Source of the DNA: Pratylenchus scribneri
Lineage: Eukaryota > Nematoda > Chromadorea > Rhabditida > Pratylenchidae
Direction of reading: 5' to 3'
Length of the DNA stretch: 64,000 nt
Assembly: GCA_030063045.1 (NCBI GenBank)
Contig: JAQSEB010000098.1
Location: forward strand, 992,001-1,056,000
Numbering within the stretch: position 1 is the first letter of the stretch; every line of letters starts with the position of its first letter. Shown one piece after another: positions 21,501 to 34,370 of the stretch. Made by a program: the position numbers and the translations under genes. The notes beneath the pieces were generated by a model, which saw only the letters and a program-made list of their open reading frames with translations, had not been told where the DNA came from and ran no database searches.

Positions 21501-24500
21501 TTAAGCAATGTCATAACAAACCGGAAATATGCATGGTGGATCGCCGCAAGCCCGTGTTTGAGTTGCTGGTCCAGTGCACGGACAACCTCTGGCAGCAGAA
21601 GTGCAAGTTCGGGTCAATGTTTGTCTGCCGCAATTACCGCAAGTAGCACTGCAGGGACCTGCCGTGAAGGCACTCCAGGTGCCACTACAAATTGCAAAAT
21701 GTTTTGAATATTATTGATCAATGAAATATATTACCCAGCTGGACAAGCCACGGTTGTTGTACCCCTTGTAGTGGTGGGTTGTGTAGTTGGCGCTGCAGTA
21801 GATGGAGCAGCTGTTGAAGGAGCAGGCGTAGAAGGTGCGGCCGTGGATGGAGCGGCAGTTGATGGGGAAGCCGTAGAAGGTGCGGCGGTTGATGGAGCTT
21901 CGGTAGAAGGAGCAGCCGTTGACGGAGTTGATGGGGACGCTGTTGTAGTCATTAATGAAGAAAATGCGGAAGTTGAAGAGCAAGGACAGAAGCAGGACCC
22001 AGGAGGAGGAGTAGCTGCTGTGGTTGAACCACTTCCATCAGGTGTAGAAGGATTTCCTGTGTTGCCTCCGCTTGGAGTTGTTGATCCTGATCCATTTCCG
22101 GGATCGCCTGTTCCTCCATTCGGAGTTGAAGGGCCATTGTTGCCTCCATCAGGTGTTGAAGGGTTATTGTTGCCTCCATTTGGTGTTGTCGGGCCATTGT
22201 TGCCTCCATCAGGTGTAGAAGGGTTTCCAGTGTTGCCTCCGCTTGGAGTTGTTGATCCTGATCCATTTCCGGGATCGCCTGTTCCTCCGTTCGGAGTTGT
22301 TGGACTATTCCCATTAGGTGTGGAAGGATTTCCAGTATTGCCTCCATTCGGATCCGGAGTTGTTGGACTATTTCCATTAGGTGTGGAAGGATTTCCTGTA
22401 TTGCCTCCATTCGGATCCGGAGTTGTTGGACTATTTCCATTAGGTGTGGAAGGATTTCCTGTATTGCCTCCATTCGGATCCGGAGTTGTTGGACTATTTC
22501 CATTAGGTGTGGAAGGATTTCCTGTATTGCCATCATTCGGAGTAGTTCCCCCATTCGGTGTAGTTGTTCCTGATCCATTCCCGGGATCGCCTGTTCCCCC
22601 AGTTGGAGTTGTACCTATTTAAGTTATTCACCAATTAACATTTTTTCCTTTTTCTTCATTTTCTGTTTTCAGCAGAAAACAAATTTTTCTTATTGCTAAA
22701 TCGAAATCTAGAACACATTTTTCTTAGTTAATCGAAAACACATTTTTCTTATCTAATCGAAAACACATTTTTCTTAGTTAATCGAAAACACATTTTTCTT
22801 ATCTAATCGAAAACACATTTTTCTTATCTAATCGAAAACACATTTTTCTTAGTTAATCGAAAACACATTTTTCTTATCTAATCGAAAACACATTTTTCTT
22901 AGTTAATCGAAAACACATTTTTCTTATCTAATCGAAAACACATTTTTCTTAGTTAATCGAAAACACATTTTTCTTATCTAATCGAAAACACATTTTTCTT
23001 AGTTAGTCGAAAACACATTTTTCTTAGTTAGTCGAAAACACATTTTTCTTAGTTAATCGAAAACACATTTTTCTTAGTTAATCGAAAACACATTTTTCTT
23101 ATCTAATCGAAAACACATTTTTCTTAGTTAATCGAAAACACATTTTTCTTATCTAATCGAAAACACATTTTTCTTATCTAATCGAAAACACATTTTTCTT
23201 AGTTAGTCGAAAACACATTTTTCTTAGTTAGTCGAAAACACATTTTTCTTAGTTAATCGAAAACACATTTTTCTTAGTTAATCGAAAACACATTTTTCTT
23301 AGTTAATCGAAAACACATTTTTCTTAGTTAGTCGAAAACACATTTTTCTTAGTTAGTCGAAAACACATTTTTCTTAGTCAATCGAAAACACATTTTTCTT
23401 AGTCAATCGAAAACACATTTTTCTTAGTTAGTCGAAAACACATTTTTCTTAGTTAATCGAAAACACATTTTTCTTAGTTAGTCGTAAACACATTTTTCTT
23501 ATCTAATCGAAAACACATTTTTCTTAGTTAGTCGAAAACACATTTTTCTTAGTTAGTCGAAAACACATTTTTCTTAGTTAATCGAAAACACATTTTTCTT
23601 AGTTAATCGAAAACACATTTTTCTTATCTAATCGAAAACACATTTTTCTTAGTTAGTCGAAAACACATTTTCTTAGTTAATCGAAAACACATTTTTCTTA
23701 GTTAATCGAAAACACATTTTCTTAGTTAATCGAAAACACATTTTTCTTAGTTAATCGAAAACACATTTTCTTAGTTAATCGAAAACACATTTTTCTTAGT
23801 TAGTCGAAAACACATTTTTCTTAGTTAATCGAAAACATATTTTTCTTAGTTAGTCGAAAACACATTTTTCTTAGTTAGTCGAAAACACATTTTTCTTATC
23901 TAATCGAAAACACATTTTTCTTAGTCAATCGAAAACACATTTTTCTTAGTCAATCGAAAACACATTTTTTCTTAGTCAATCGAAAACACATTTTTCTTAG
24001 TCAATCGAAAACACAATTTTTTAGTCAATCGAAAACACATTTTTCTTAGTTAATCGAAAACAATCGAAAACACATTTTTCTTAGTCAATCGAAAACACAA
24101 TTTTTTAGGCAATCGAAAACACATTTTTCTTAGTTAATCGAAAACACATTTTTCTTAGCTAATCAAAACACATTTTCTTAGCTAATCGAAAACACATTTA
24201 CCGCAACTTCCTCCTCCAGGATTCAGAGGATTCCCTGGTTTAGTCCAATGTGACCCATCTGTGCATGTGCATACTACGGTGCCAGATCCCGGATATTTTG
24301 TCGTTTCTACGGTTGTTGTTGTTGGTGATGGATTAGTGCTTGGTGTTTGTTCACCGCAGGATGAAGGAGCAGTTGTTGGTGATGGCGTCGGGGGAGCAGT
24401 TGTTGTTGATGGCGCAGCAGGTGTAGTACTTTTAACGGGTGGCCCCTCTTCACAAGAAACTTTGTCGCTGATTGGCACTCCATTGTATTCCCAATATGCA

Positions 24501-24927
24501 AAATGGGAGCAAGTGGCCACCATTTTCAATGATTCACCCGAGTTATGATTTTGTCCACAAACCTAAATTATATTATGACCCATACAAAATATCAATTCAC
24601 TCGGAACTCACAATTGGTTTGCCACCCTTCAATGGATAAACACTCAATATACGAGTTTCCGACACATAGGTGGCTTTACAAGTAACAATCTATTTTATTA
24701 GGGGAAAAGATAATTGGCAAATATATAAACTAAAATATTACAATTTCTTTGCATTTTGTGGCCGGATTCATGGACGCATTTTGGCCAACAATGACTTGAT
24801 ATGTCCCATTTTTGGTTACAGGAGCATCGGAAAATTGTTTGCACCATTCACAATGGGAAAGGCATTGAGGGATTAGGAATAGAAAAGGGAAAAGTGGGAA
24901 TAAAAGTCCCAACTTTGGCCGAAGCAT
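21501..24927 (-). CDS. Secreted mucin-like protein with a C-terminal thrombospondin type-1 repeat
   Basis: The first exon (start 24927) encodes a signal peptide (LLFPLFPFLFLIPQCLS) then CEWCKQFSD. A Cys-containing N-terminal domain runs over three exons (KCKE, VTCKATYVS, VCGQNHNSGESLKMVATCSH, KVSCEEG). A Thr/Pro/Ser mucin-like region and CTCTDGSHWTKPGNP follow. After a ~1.57 kb intron filled with satellite, a large exon (about 22619-21730) encodes Gly/Asn/Pro/Thr repeats, CFCPC, then STAAPSTEAPST-type repeats. The last exon holds one TSP1 module: GTWSAFTAGPCSATCGNCG, TRTCTSAARGCPC, QTRACGDPPC. The stop is TAA at 21503-21501. The large exon joins in phase 1 on its 5' side and phase 2 on its 3' side. 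Likely extracellular matrix, cuticle surface or gland product. The next gene upstream on the same strand also carries TSP1 modules. Confidence 0.8.
22320..22560 (-). repeat. 63-bp (21-codon) coding tandem repeat
   Basis: About four nearly identical units inside the mucin-like exon, each encoding NGNSPTTPDPNGGNTG plus NPSTP. A longer module (about 85 bp, spelling PNGGTGDPGNGSGSTTP) occurs twice nearby, at about 22040-22125 and 22213-22297. All period lengths are multiples of three, so copy number can change without frameshift. Confidence 0.88.
22690..24188 (+). repeat. 25-bp satellite array, about 60 copies, inside an intron
   Basis: Units read aatcgaaaacacatttttct followed by tagtt, tatct, tagtc or tagct. 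The variable pentamer and aatcg/agtcg alternate along the array. Units with a T missing cluster near the right end. The rightmost unit runs into the intron's 5' splice site: on the minus strand the intron starts gtaaatgtgttttcgatt, which is the repeat itself. Confidence 0.96.
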
Positions 24928-25071
24928 ATTTTGGGTTGAGGTAAAAGTTTCGACTGATTTAGGGCGGACTAATTCAATGGCTTTATAAAGGAGTTGGCCC
25001 AGGAGATGGAATTTAAATATTGAAATTCAAATTGAGAGAGGGTTTAATTGGCATTTTTTCCCATTGTTTTC

Positions 25072-25289
25072 TCAGCTGCCAATTTGGCATTGGAAGCTTT
25101 CCCCAAAAATCCCAAGTTTGAAAAGGAAGTGGCACTTTTGAGCAAATTCATTTAAAATTTGTGGAAAAGGGTAAAAATCATGCGGACAAAAAAATTGGAA
25201 TGATTTTGTGTGGATTTGATGAAAGCAACGACATTGAAAAAAAAATTCGCACTTGGGCCCTCAAATCCATGGAATGTTTGTTCAACTGA
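25072..25289 (+). pseudogene. Fragment of an unidentified coding sequence
   Basis: After a pyrimidine-rich acceptor-like site (gttttctcag) the frame reads NLALEAFPKNPKFEKEVALL and SKFI, stops, and resumes one frame over as FVEKGKNHADKKIGMILCGF, DESNDIEKKIRTWALKSMEC. Both parts look like real protein, but the frame changes near 25153 with no intron signals. I do not know the parent gene. It lies between the two TSP1 genes, on the opposite strand. Confidence 0.35.
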
Positions 25290-25291
25290 TC

Positions 25292-27209
25292 TCAATTGCA
25301 GTTTAGTTGATTGCCTCGGCCCACTTCATCCGGCATTTTCACCTGCAATTCGTGATAAAATTCATTTCCATATTCCAAATGACCTTTAACCCCATTAAAT
25401 TGGAATACCTCTGGGCCACAGATTAATGTTCGATTGGCGCTGGCCTTCAGTTTTAGTCGATTACAGCAAGAAAGGCGGGGAAATGTGCAGGGACGTTGAT
25501 TGCAAACCAATTTTAAGATGACTGGTCCACTATAAATATTTGAATATGTAATTAATTCATTTATGAGGGTACCTGCAAGGACAGCCCCATGCCATTGAAA
25601 TGCATTCCCGATTGAATTGTTGTGTCCCACATGATCCACAACTGTCCGAACATTCATCCACTGCTTTCCATTCACCCCATACACCTCCATTTGGACAACA
25701 AAGGCAATCGGGCAAAGAGGATTGGGAATTAGCCGGCGGATCTGGCTAAAATGTGAGGGCATAATTGTGGGAGAAGGGAATTGAACCGGCGGGCCACAAT
25801 TTACATGTCGACCTTCTCCGCTTGAGTTGATTTTGCGGCCATTGCAACAGGAAAGGCGAGGAAAGGGGCAGGGGGAAAAGGCGCATTCTCTTTGGACTTT
25901 TGATTCACCCCTAGGCAAAATTCACAATTGGAAATATTACGGTAGTGGATGTTTCAGTAATTGGACTATTCTTTTGTTTATATCTCAACGAGGCAATAGC
26001 CAATCTATGAAAGTGATATACCTTTTGAAAGGCCAAAGTATCGTCTACAAAATAGCAATTTTTAATTTTATAAAATTTCCTTTTTTAATTTAGTTATTTG
26101 TCTTTGAATAACCCGATATTTTCTTCTTTTGTAAATTTTGCATTTTTTCCGCCTATTTTTAGAAGAATTTCAGGGCTTTCTGTTGACATATCGCATCACC
26201 GAAATGGCTGCTTCCTTATTGATATAAGACCAAAAGAATGACCTAAGGTTTGAAACGGCAATAATTATTTTTTTCTATTTCGAAAATATTATTAAATTAA
26301 TATTAATTTTGGGCCACTCACATGCAAGGACATCCCCAAGTGGAGGAAAGGCATTCACGCTGGAAATGTTGTTGGCCACAACCCCCACAATTATCATTGC
26401 ATTGCCCAATTTGGGTCCAATTAGACCAGAGACCACCTGGCGGACAACAGAGCTGTTTTTTGATGGCTTTCAAAGTTGTTTTTGGTTGAATTGTGGCAAC
26501 AATATGTGGAGTGGATTGTGGCGAATTTGTTGAAATTGGCAAATTTAGCCAATCAATGGGCCAAACTGTTGCTTTGGAATTAAAATCGGCAGGTTTAAAA
26601 TATTTGCTCCCTTTTTTGTGGATTCTTTTCCTCCAAAATGGAGTCGTTGTCTTCTTCGCCATTTTTGTTGTTGTTGTTGTCGTCGATTCTGTTGTGTTCA
26701 TCATCAATTCCATTTTGTTATCTTCATAATTTGTTTCATTCCTTCCATCCATCAAATCAGTTCCATTTCCGCCCATTTCCTTCCTCCAAATCCAATCATT
26801 CCTCCAAATCATTGTCAACAAATCATCGTCATCACCGTCAATATTTTCAGTTGCCAATTCCCTTCCAGCAGAAATATTCCTCTCCATTTCCACTAATTCC
26901 AAACCAATTTCATTTTCCCCTTCTCTCAAATTTGGCTTTTCAATTTGTTTATCCATAGGTGTCAATGTTCCAACAATTTCCACCAATTCCAATTCATTTT
27001 GCCTTTTTTGACGAGCCAGAATTTCTTCAATCTGTTGATTTTGAGAAGAAATCTGCTTTAGGGAAAAGGTGAAAAATTGGCATTTTTTTGGCAAACGGTG
27101 GAACCTGCAAAAAATTCTCCAAATCAACGACAATCCCATCATCAGAATTTTCATCAAATCCATTTACCCAAATTCCAAATAACAATAATAATAATAACAG
27201 AATCCACAT
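25292..27209 (-). CDS. Secreted protein with two thrombospondin type-1 modules
   Basis: Exon 1 (27209-27105) gives a signal peptide, MWILLLLLLLFGIWVNG, followed by an acidic stretch. Exon 2 (from 27055) is a polar, Asn/Thr/Glu-rich region with a charged patch (WRKRIHKKGSKYFKP). It ends in the first TSP1 module: CCPPGGLWSNWTQIGQCNDN, CGGCGQQHFQREC, TWGCPC, leaving before gtgagtgg. After a ~400-bp intron come ECAFSPCPFPRLSCC and CGPP. Then a 41-bp intron leads to the second module: CCPNGGVWGEWKAVDECSDS, CGSCGTQQFNREC, WGCPC, CNQRPCTFPRLSCC. The end is GRGNQLNCN at 25292. The CxxCGxC spacing matches that of the adjacent gene, so the two are tandem relatives. Probably extracellular. Confidence 0.78.
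25950..26260 (+). repeat. Dispersed ~320-bp repeat, copy 1 (in a TSP1-gene intron)
   Basis: Shares ordered blocks with 28290-28600: tatctcaacgaggcaatagc, tgatatacctttt, gaaaggccaaagt, tttcagggctttctgttgac, atatcgcatcacc and ttccttattgatata. Divergence is considerable, indicating an old interspersed repeat. No ends or terminal repeats could be defined. Confidence 0.65.
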
Positions 27210-27909
27210 TTTAGTTGATCAGGAACTCAATTTTTTGTCGAAAATATTTCATCAATTTATTAGAATTTTATTTTGATGAAAAAATGCCCTCAATTTGAGA
27301 GGCTGAACAAATGGAAAGGGCAAAAATGAATGAGGGTAGGGCTAAAAATTTTTATTCAATATTTTTAAAATAATGAAAAATAAAAGTGAAAATAAAGCAC
27401 GAAAATTTGGAGAAATGGAAAAAGGACAAATTTATTAGGGCTTTAAGGAATTCTTTAAAAAAAAGAACAAAATTATGGGAAAAATTTTATTTTATTTTAT
27501 TTATGGAAATATATTTATTATAAATTTTTTTTGTCCAATAAAAATAAAATGGGAATGATATTGAAAAAGGGGGAAATAATAAGGGCAAAGTGGGCAATTC
27601 ATAAATCGGAAAATTCAGTGAAGCCAAAATTGATTCAAGGATATATTAGAATTATGTTTGGTCTTAAAAAGCCAGATTTTGTTTAAAATATTTTCTGCGA
27701 ATTGTCCGATCCAAAAAATGCCCGCTTTTTAACAAAAAATTTTAAAATATTTTGGGAATTGTTGAAATGGAAAAAACACCAACAAAATGGAGAAGGAAGG
27801 GAAAGGGAATATAAAATGTTTTTGATGCCCGGAAAAGCATTAAATTCTCAATTGACTATGTTAATTGCGGATACATTCATTCATTCATTGGGCCACTTGA
27901 CCCGTCCAT

Positions 27910-28944
27910 TCAAAGTTCGCCAACATTTTGCGGATCCTCGGCGATTGCAGCTTTTTGTTGTTGTTCCGCCTTTTTGGTGATCAACCTCGCGGTTTGTGCT
28001 GCCGGTCCATCCAAAGACATTGTCAATTTTCGATGTTCTTCCTCCTCCTCCCGTGCATATGTACTCGCAAATCCGCCTCTCTTAATTTGCAACATTGTAT
28101 GAGGGCCAAGGCGGAGATTGGCACGGGCGCCGAGCTTGAAAGAATGAGGCAAAATTAATTTTAAGCCAATATGATAATTCATTTCGATATTGTTAATTAA
28201 TGAATGACATAGGCCACCTCAAATTTGGCTAATTGTAAGGGGACAACGGACAACTGATGATGCCACAGAATGAGACACCTATGTGTCTTCATTTTGGTCT
28301 ATAGCTCAACGAGTTATTGGCCAATTTGAGAAGGCGATATACCATTGAAAAGCCTAAAGTGTCCTCTAAAAAGTGGCTTAACTAATTTTATGAAATCCTC
28401 GCTCTCAAAAAGTTAGTTAAAAGTTACTTGCCTTTGAGTGTTATATATTCAAATTTTTTGAAAAAAGCCGCTTACTTAAAAGATTTTGTAAATTTTTCAG
28501 AAATTAGATTAGCTACTTTTTAGAAGAGATTTAGAGCTTTCGAATGACATATCACTTTCCAAAATTGGTTACTTCCTTATTAAATTATGGCAAAAAGAAT
28601 GCAACAAAATAATCAAAAATCATAGTTTTAATTCTTTATCTTATGATATTAATTTTCCGCCTCTGTACTATTATAAAAGGGATTCGGATGCGAATTATAA
28701 TGATGATTTCTATGTATCAAAATTAAAATATTCTCTCCCTTTTTCATTTACCTTCTCAAAAACGGTCAAATCGTCCTTCTTTGTTATGCAATACCAATTG
28801 ATGATTGTGAATGAAATTAACTGCAAAATGGCAAATTTAATTGGGGCAAAAAATGAGTATTCTCACGAAAACAATGACTGCAAAAATGCAGGCCACAACC
28901 AAAGGGGCCATCATATCGAGTAGGTCAAATTCTTGTTTTGGCAT
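27910..28944 (-). CDS. Small single-pass membrane protein, 123 residues
   Basis: Exons 28944-28867, 28820-28752 and 28134-27910 join in phase 0. The product starts MPKQEFDLLDMMAPL, has hydrophobic segments VVACIFAVIVF and LISFTIINWYC that merge into one helix after splicing, then basic KKDDLTVFEK. A hydrophilic C-terminal half follows with a GGFASTYAREEEEEHR acidic helix and KKAEQQQKAAIAEDPQN. The large second intron (~617 bp) contains a dispersed repeat. Start choice: the Met gives a short acidic N-terminus before the helix. I do not recognise the family; organellar or ER small membrane proteins look like this. Confidence 0.65.
28290..28600 (+). repeat. Dispersed ~320-bp repeat, copy 2 (in the small membrane gene's intron)
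   Basis: Same orientation as the copy at 25950-26260, with blocks tatagctcaacgagttattg, gcgatataccattgaaaagc, gatttagagctttcg, atgacatatcactttcc and acttccttatta. Both copies sit in introns of minus-strand genes. Confidence 0.65.
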
Positions 28945-30816
28945 TTTCCTTTCCTTCGATAATTTGATTGGATTTTAACAATCTTCAAAATGAAATAAAT
29001 GAACGGCAAAATTTTTAGGAGTAAAGGGCAAAATATGGCCAATTTGCGAAATGGACTAAAAATTGAGGTTAAAAAGGAGTCAAAATGGCGTCAAGAATCC
29101 GGAATGCGGCCAAAAGGAGGTGAGAAGGGATGTAAACAAGTGGAATGGGAAGATATGGGGGACGAAAGAGGGAAGGGGGAATGTTGTTGTCTTGGCCGCA
29201 CTTTTTGTATTTATTATACAGCCATTTAACTCTTTTGGGAAATTGGCACTACTTAACAAGGTGGGAGGCTGGGAGGGAATAAAGAAAAATGGAAAGAAAC
29301 AAAAAAAGAACAAAAAAAAGAAGGAATAATTAATTATCTAAACAAACAAGACAGCAAGCCATTCGTCCTTTTTAAGGCCAAATTGACTGATTGATAAGAA
29401 AGGGAAAAGGGAATGGGGATTATTGGGAGGGAATTTTGAGACAAATTTCATTCAGGGAAAGAGACCGATTGGCGATGTACCCTAAAGCCAAAGTGGTTAT
29501 TATTAGTAGGAGAGGGAGGGGAAATACCTTCAGCAGAATTAGTTGCCTCGGGGCCGATCAATGAATTTTGGCTTCATTCAATATGAGTTGGAAAGAAGGG
29601 GAAGGAAGGTGACAGCCGGGCGATTAGCTTTGAACTCTTTAGTGGTCACCGGTGGGTGGAATTGGTTTATGCTCTATGGCGAAACTGGAATGGAAAGCAA
29701 ATTAAAAAGAAACAATTTGGGTAGAAAATGGAAGGGGGAGAATGATAAATGTTGATCGTCGAATGAGCAATTATTTAATGAGAGCTCAAAATTGCAAAAA
29801 AAAAAGTAATAAAATGGCTAAATTGGATAATATAGAAGAAATTATATAAAAATGGAAATCATCAAATATATTTTTGGAATCGATTTGGTTGTGAAGGATT
29901 GTGTTTGATGCCCAAAACTTGTTCTGGCCAGCCGCCCTTCCATTTCACTCCTCTTTTTCCCAACATTCAATTTCCCATTCACGGTCGACCTTCTCCTCCC
30001 TTTCCCCATTTTCCTCCAATTTTACATTCGAATTTATCGCCACGCCGCACAATTTTATCGTCCGCCCCAAACAAACAACCAATTCTCCCCCTTTGGACCC
30101 TTCATTGGCCTTTTCCCTCCTGAATAATGGCCAAGAATTTTTTTAAAAAGGAGGGAGGCAGAATGAAATGGAGGAAAAAGAAAGGAAAGGCAATGATATG
30201 GGAGGGAGGCAAGATTTACGCGCTTTAATTAGCCTCAGTGGCCAATGGCCTTGGCCAAATGGCCATATTCAATGCGAGTGCGAGGGAATATTATTGCCAA
30301 AGGGATGAATTCCCTTTCCACTTAATATTTTCATAATAATCCGAAATAAATGAAATGAAAGGGAAATGAATTTTATTTGGAGGGAAATTGGCCAAAAGAT
30401 GGAAATAATTCAGAATAAATCACTGGAGGAAAGAAACATCCTTACTTCAACCATTTTAGGCTTAAATTTCAGCAGATTATAAATTTGTTCCTAGCGCGGG
30501 AGAAAATTTAGCAAAAATTTTCTTAAAATGGGAAAATGGGATTTGGAGATTATTTTAGGAAATGAGAAAAGGAAGGAGGGAAGAAGGAAAAGGGGGAAGA
30601 TTCATTTTGGAGATAATTAATGGGGAAATGGGAGGGAGGGAATGGGACATTTCATTTATTCAAAAATGGAGAAGAGTGGCAAAATATATTAATGAATGAA
30701 ATGTTGCGCAGTAAATGAATGAATAATGAAAGAATTGCCAAAATTGTGTGCAAATCCATAATAATATTCTCGAATATTCTCCCAAAATGTCAATGTAATT
30801 CCCTCCATTTTGCCCT
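28945..30816. other. Intergenic region with no supported gene
   Basis: Purine-rich on the plus strand around 29050-29330 and 29500-29750, and pyrimidine-rich around 29930-30120, so open frames there reflect composition. It includes the 3' flank of beta-tubulin and the promoter of the small membrane gene. Confidence 0.5.
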
Positions 30817-32657
<1,841 letters not shown>

Positions 32658-33479
32658 TTTTTCTTGAGATTTTCACTTTGGCTTAAAAAATGGAATAAAA
32701 ATGGAGTGGAATTAAAATTGAGGGAAAAGTCAACGAATAAAAAGCATTCAAAATGGTCAAAGAGGGTATTTTGCCTTTAAAAGCACAATGGCCAATTATC
32801 GATTTGGAGGAAGGCGGCCATTTGAAAGTGTTGAAGCGTATATGTATTTGGTAGTGGCCAAATTCCGGGTGAGAAACCAACCAACCTTATCCCACATTAT
32901 TTTCCACTCTGTCAAAATTGACCATCAAGACAAGGTGGGGAATTGGCTATTTTGTGCACAACACAAAGTGCCAAGGAATCCTCTGAAATGGCCAACGGCG
33001 AATTACCATGGAGACAAAAGGTGAAGTGGAGGAAATGAATTTGTCTAGAGAAGGTACAAACACAAGGGTGGGGAATGGCATAATCAAATGTGGGGCAAAA
33101 ATATTGGAATTGATGAAGGCAACATACCGGTGAATGAATCCATTCAATGGAAAATATATATGAAAACAATTTTGACAAATTTTTGTATTAGTTTTATATG
33201 TTTAGAGCGTTTGCATTTTTTAAAGCTATAACAGTTTATGTTTGATGTTTAGGTGAAAATGATGATTATTCTCAAATTCCATGCCAAACATGAAGTTGAC
33301 TGAAGAAGTGATAATATGCAAGGCAATGTTGGCGTTGGCGATGTTGTTCTAAATAATTCCGAAAAAATTTAACAAATTATTCATTCAATTAATTGATAAT
33401 TTTTTAATATTTATAACATGGCGCAAACAGAAAAATTAGGTAAAACATAAAAAAGATGGAATTAGTGCAAAAACAAAAA
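32658..33479. other. 5' flank of beta-tubulin
   Basis: No gene seen. This stretch should hold the tubulin promoter. It is AT-rich after 33180 and leads into the second minisatellite. Confidence 0.5.
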
Positions 33480-33860
33480 CAGGCGAAAAAACATCAAAAC
33501 AGGTGGAATTATTTAGGTGAAACACAAACAGGCGGAATTATTTAGATGAAACACAAACAGGCGGAATTATTTAGGTGAAACACAAACAGGCGGAATTAGT
33601 GCAAATTCAAACAGGCGGAATTAGTGCAAATTCAAACAGGCGGAAATAGTGCAAATAAAACAGGCGGAATTAGTGCAAATTCAAACAGGCGGAATTAGTG
33701 CAAATTCAAACAGGCGGAATTAGTGCAAATTCAAACAGGCGGAAATAGTGCAAATAAAACAGGCGGAAATAGTGCAAATAAAACAGGCGGAAATAGTGCA
33801 AATTCAAACAGGCGGAATTAGTGCAAAAACAAAACAGGCGGAATTAGTGCAAAAAAATTC
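33480..33860 (+). repeat. Minisatellite of the acaggcgga family, second locus
   Basis: About 14 units of 25-29 bp with the core caggcggaattagtgcaaat. The left-most units differ (ttatttaggtgaaacacaaa), then units ending ttcaaa or aaaa alternate. It has the same orientation and core as the array at 3.8 kb, but mostly a 25-bp period. Confidence 0.93.
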
Positions 33861-34370
33861 CATACAAATATTTTATTTCCTGGAATTCGATTATGGCCAA
33901 TATGGAAAAGGGAATTAGTATCAAAATAAATTTAGAGGAAAAAATGACGGCACGCAAGACGTCGCATAGAAAATATATTTTTTGGTAATAATATTAAATA
34001 AAATTATCGGATTATTTATTATACAGTAAATGTGAAATGGAACTAAAACTAAAATGCCAAAAGGAAATTTGATGATTAAAAATTAATCTCAAAATGATTC
34101 CTCTTCACCTGTTGCTTTATTTGTAGGTAAAAAGGAAATAATAGAAAGAAAGGAACAAAAAGAAATGCCACAAAATACTATATTCTTAATCTTATTGCGT
34201 CATTTTATTGGCCATTTTCTTGCAACTGTTTCATTTTTTCCTTTTTCATTTTTGAATCCAAAAATTGCAAAATTTTTGATAATTCAAAATTCATGGAAAA
34301 ATGTCTCGTTTTTTTTGGCGATGAGAAAAAATTTATAGCCACAAAATGGATTATTTGGCGTTTAAAAAAG

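Noticed and set aside
21714..22622. 302-codon plus-strand Val/Gly/Pro-rich repeat frame
   Set aside because: It is antisense to the mucin-like exon, which connects in phase on both sides to Cys-rich domains.
27702..27980. Plus-strand open frame with protein-like start (SDPKNARFLTKNFKIFWELL)
   Set aside because: Its 3' third is antisense to the supported small membrane gene, no splice partner or family was found, and AT-rich frames of this length are common here.
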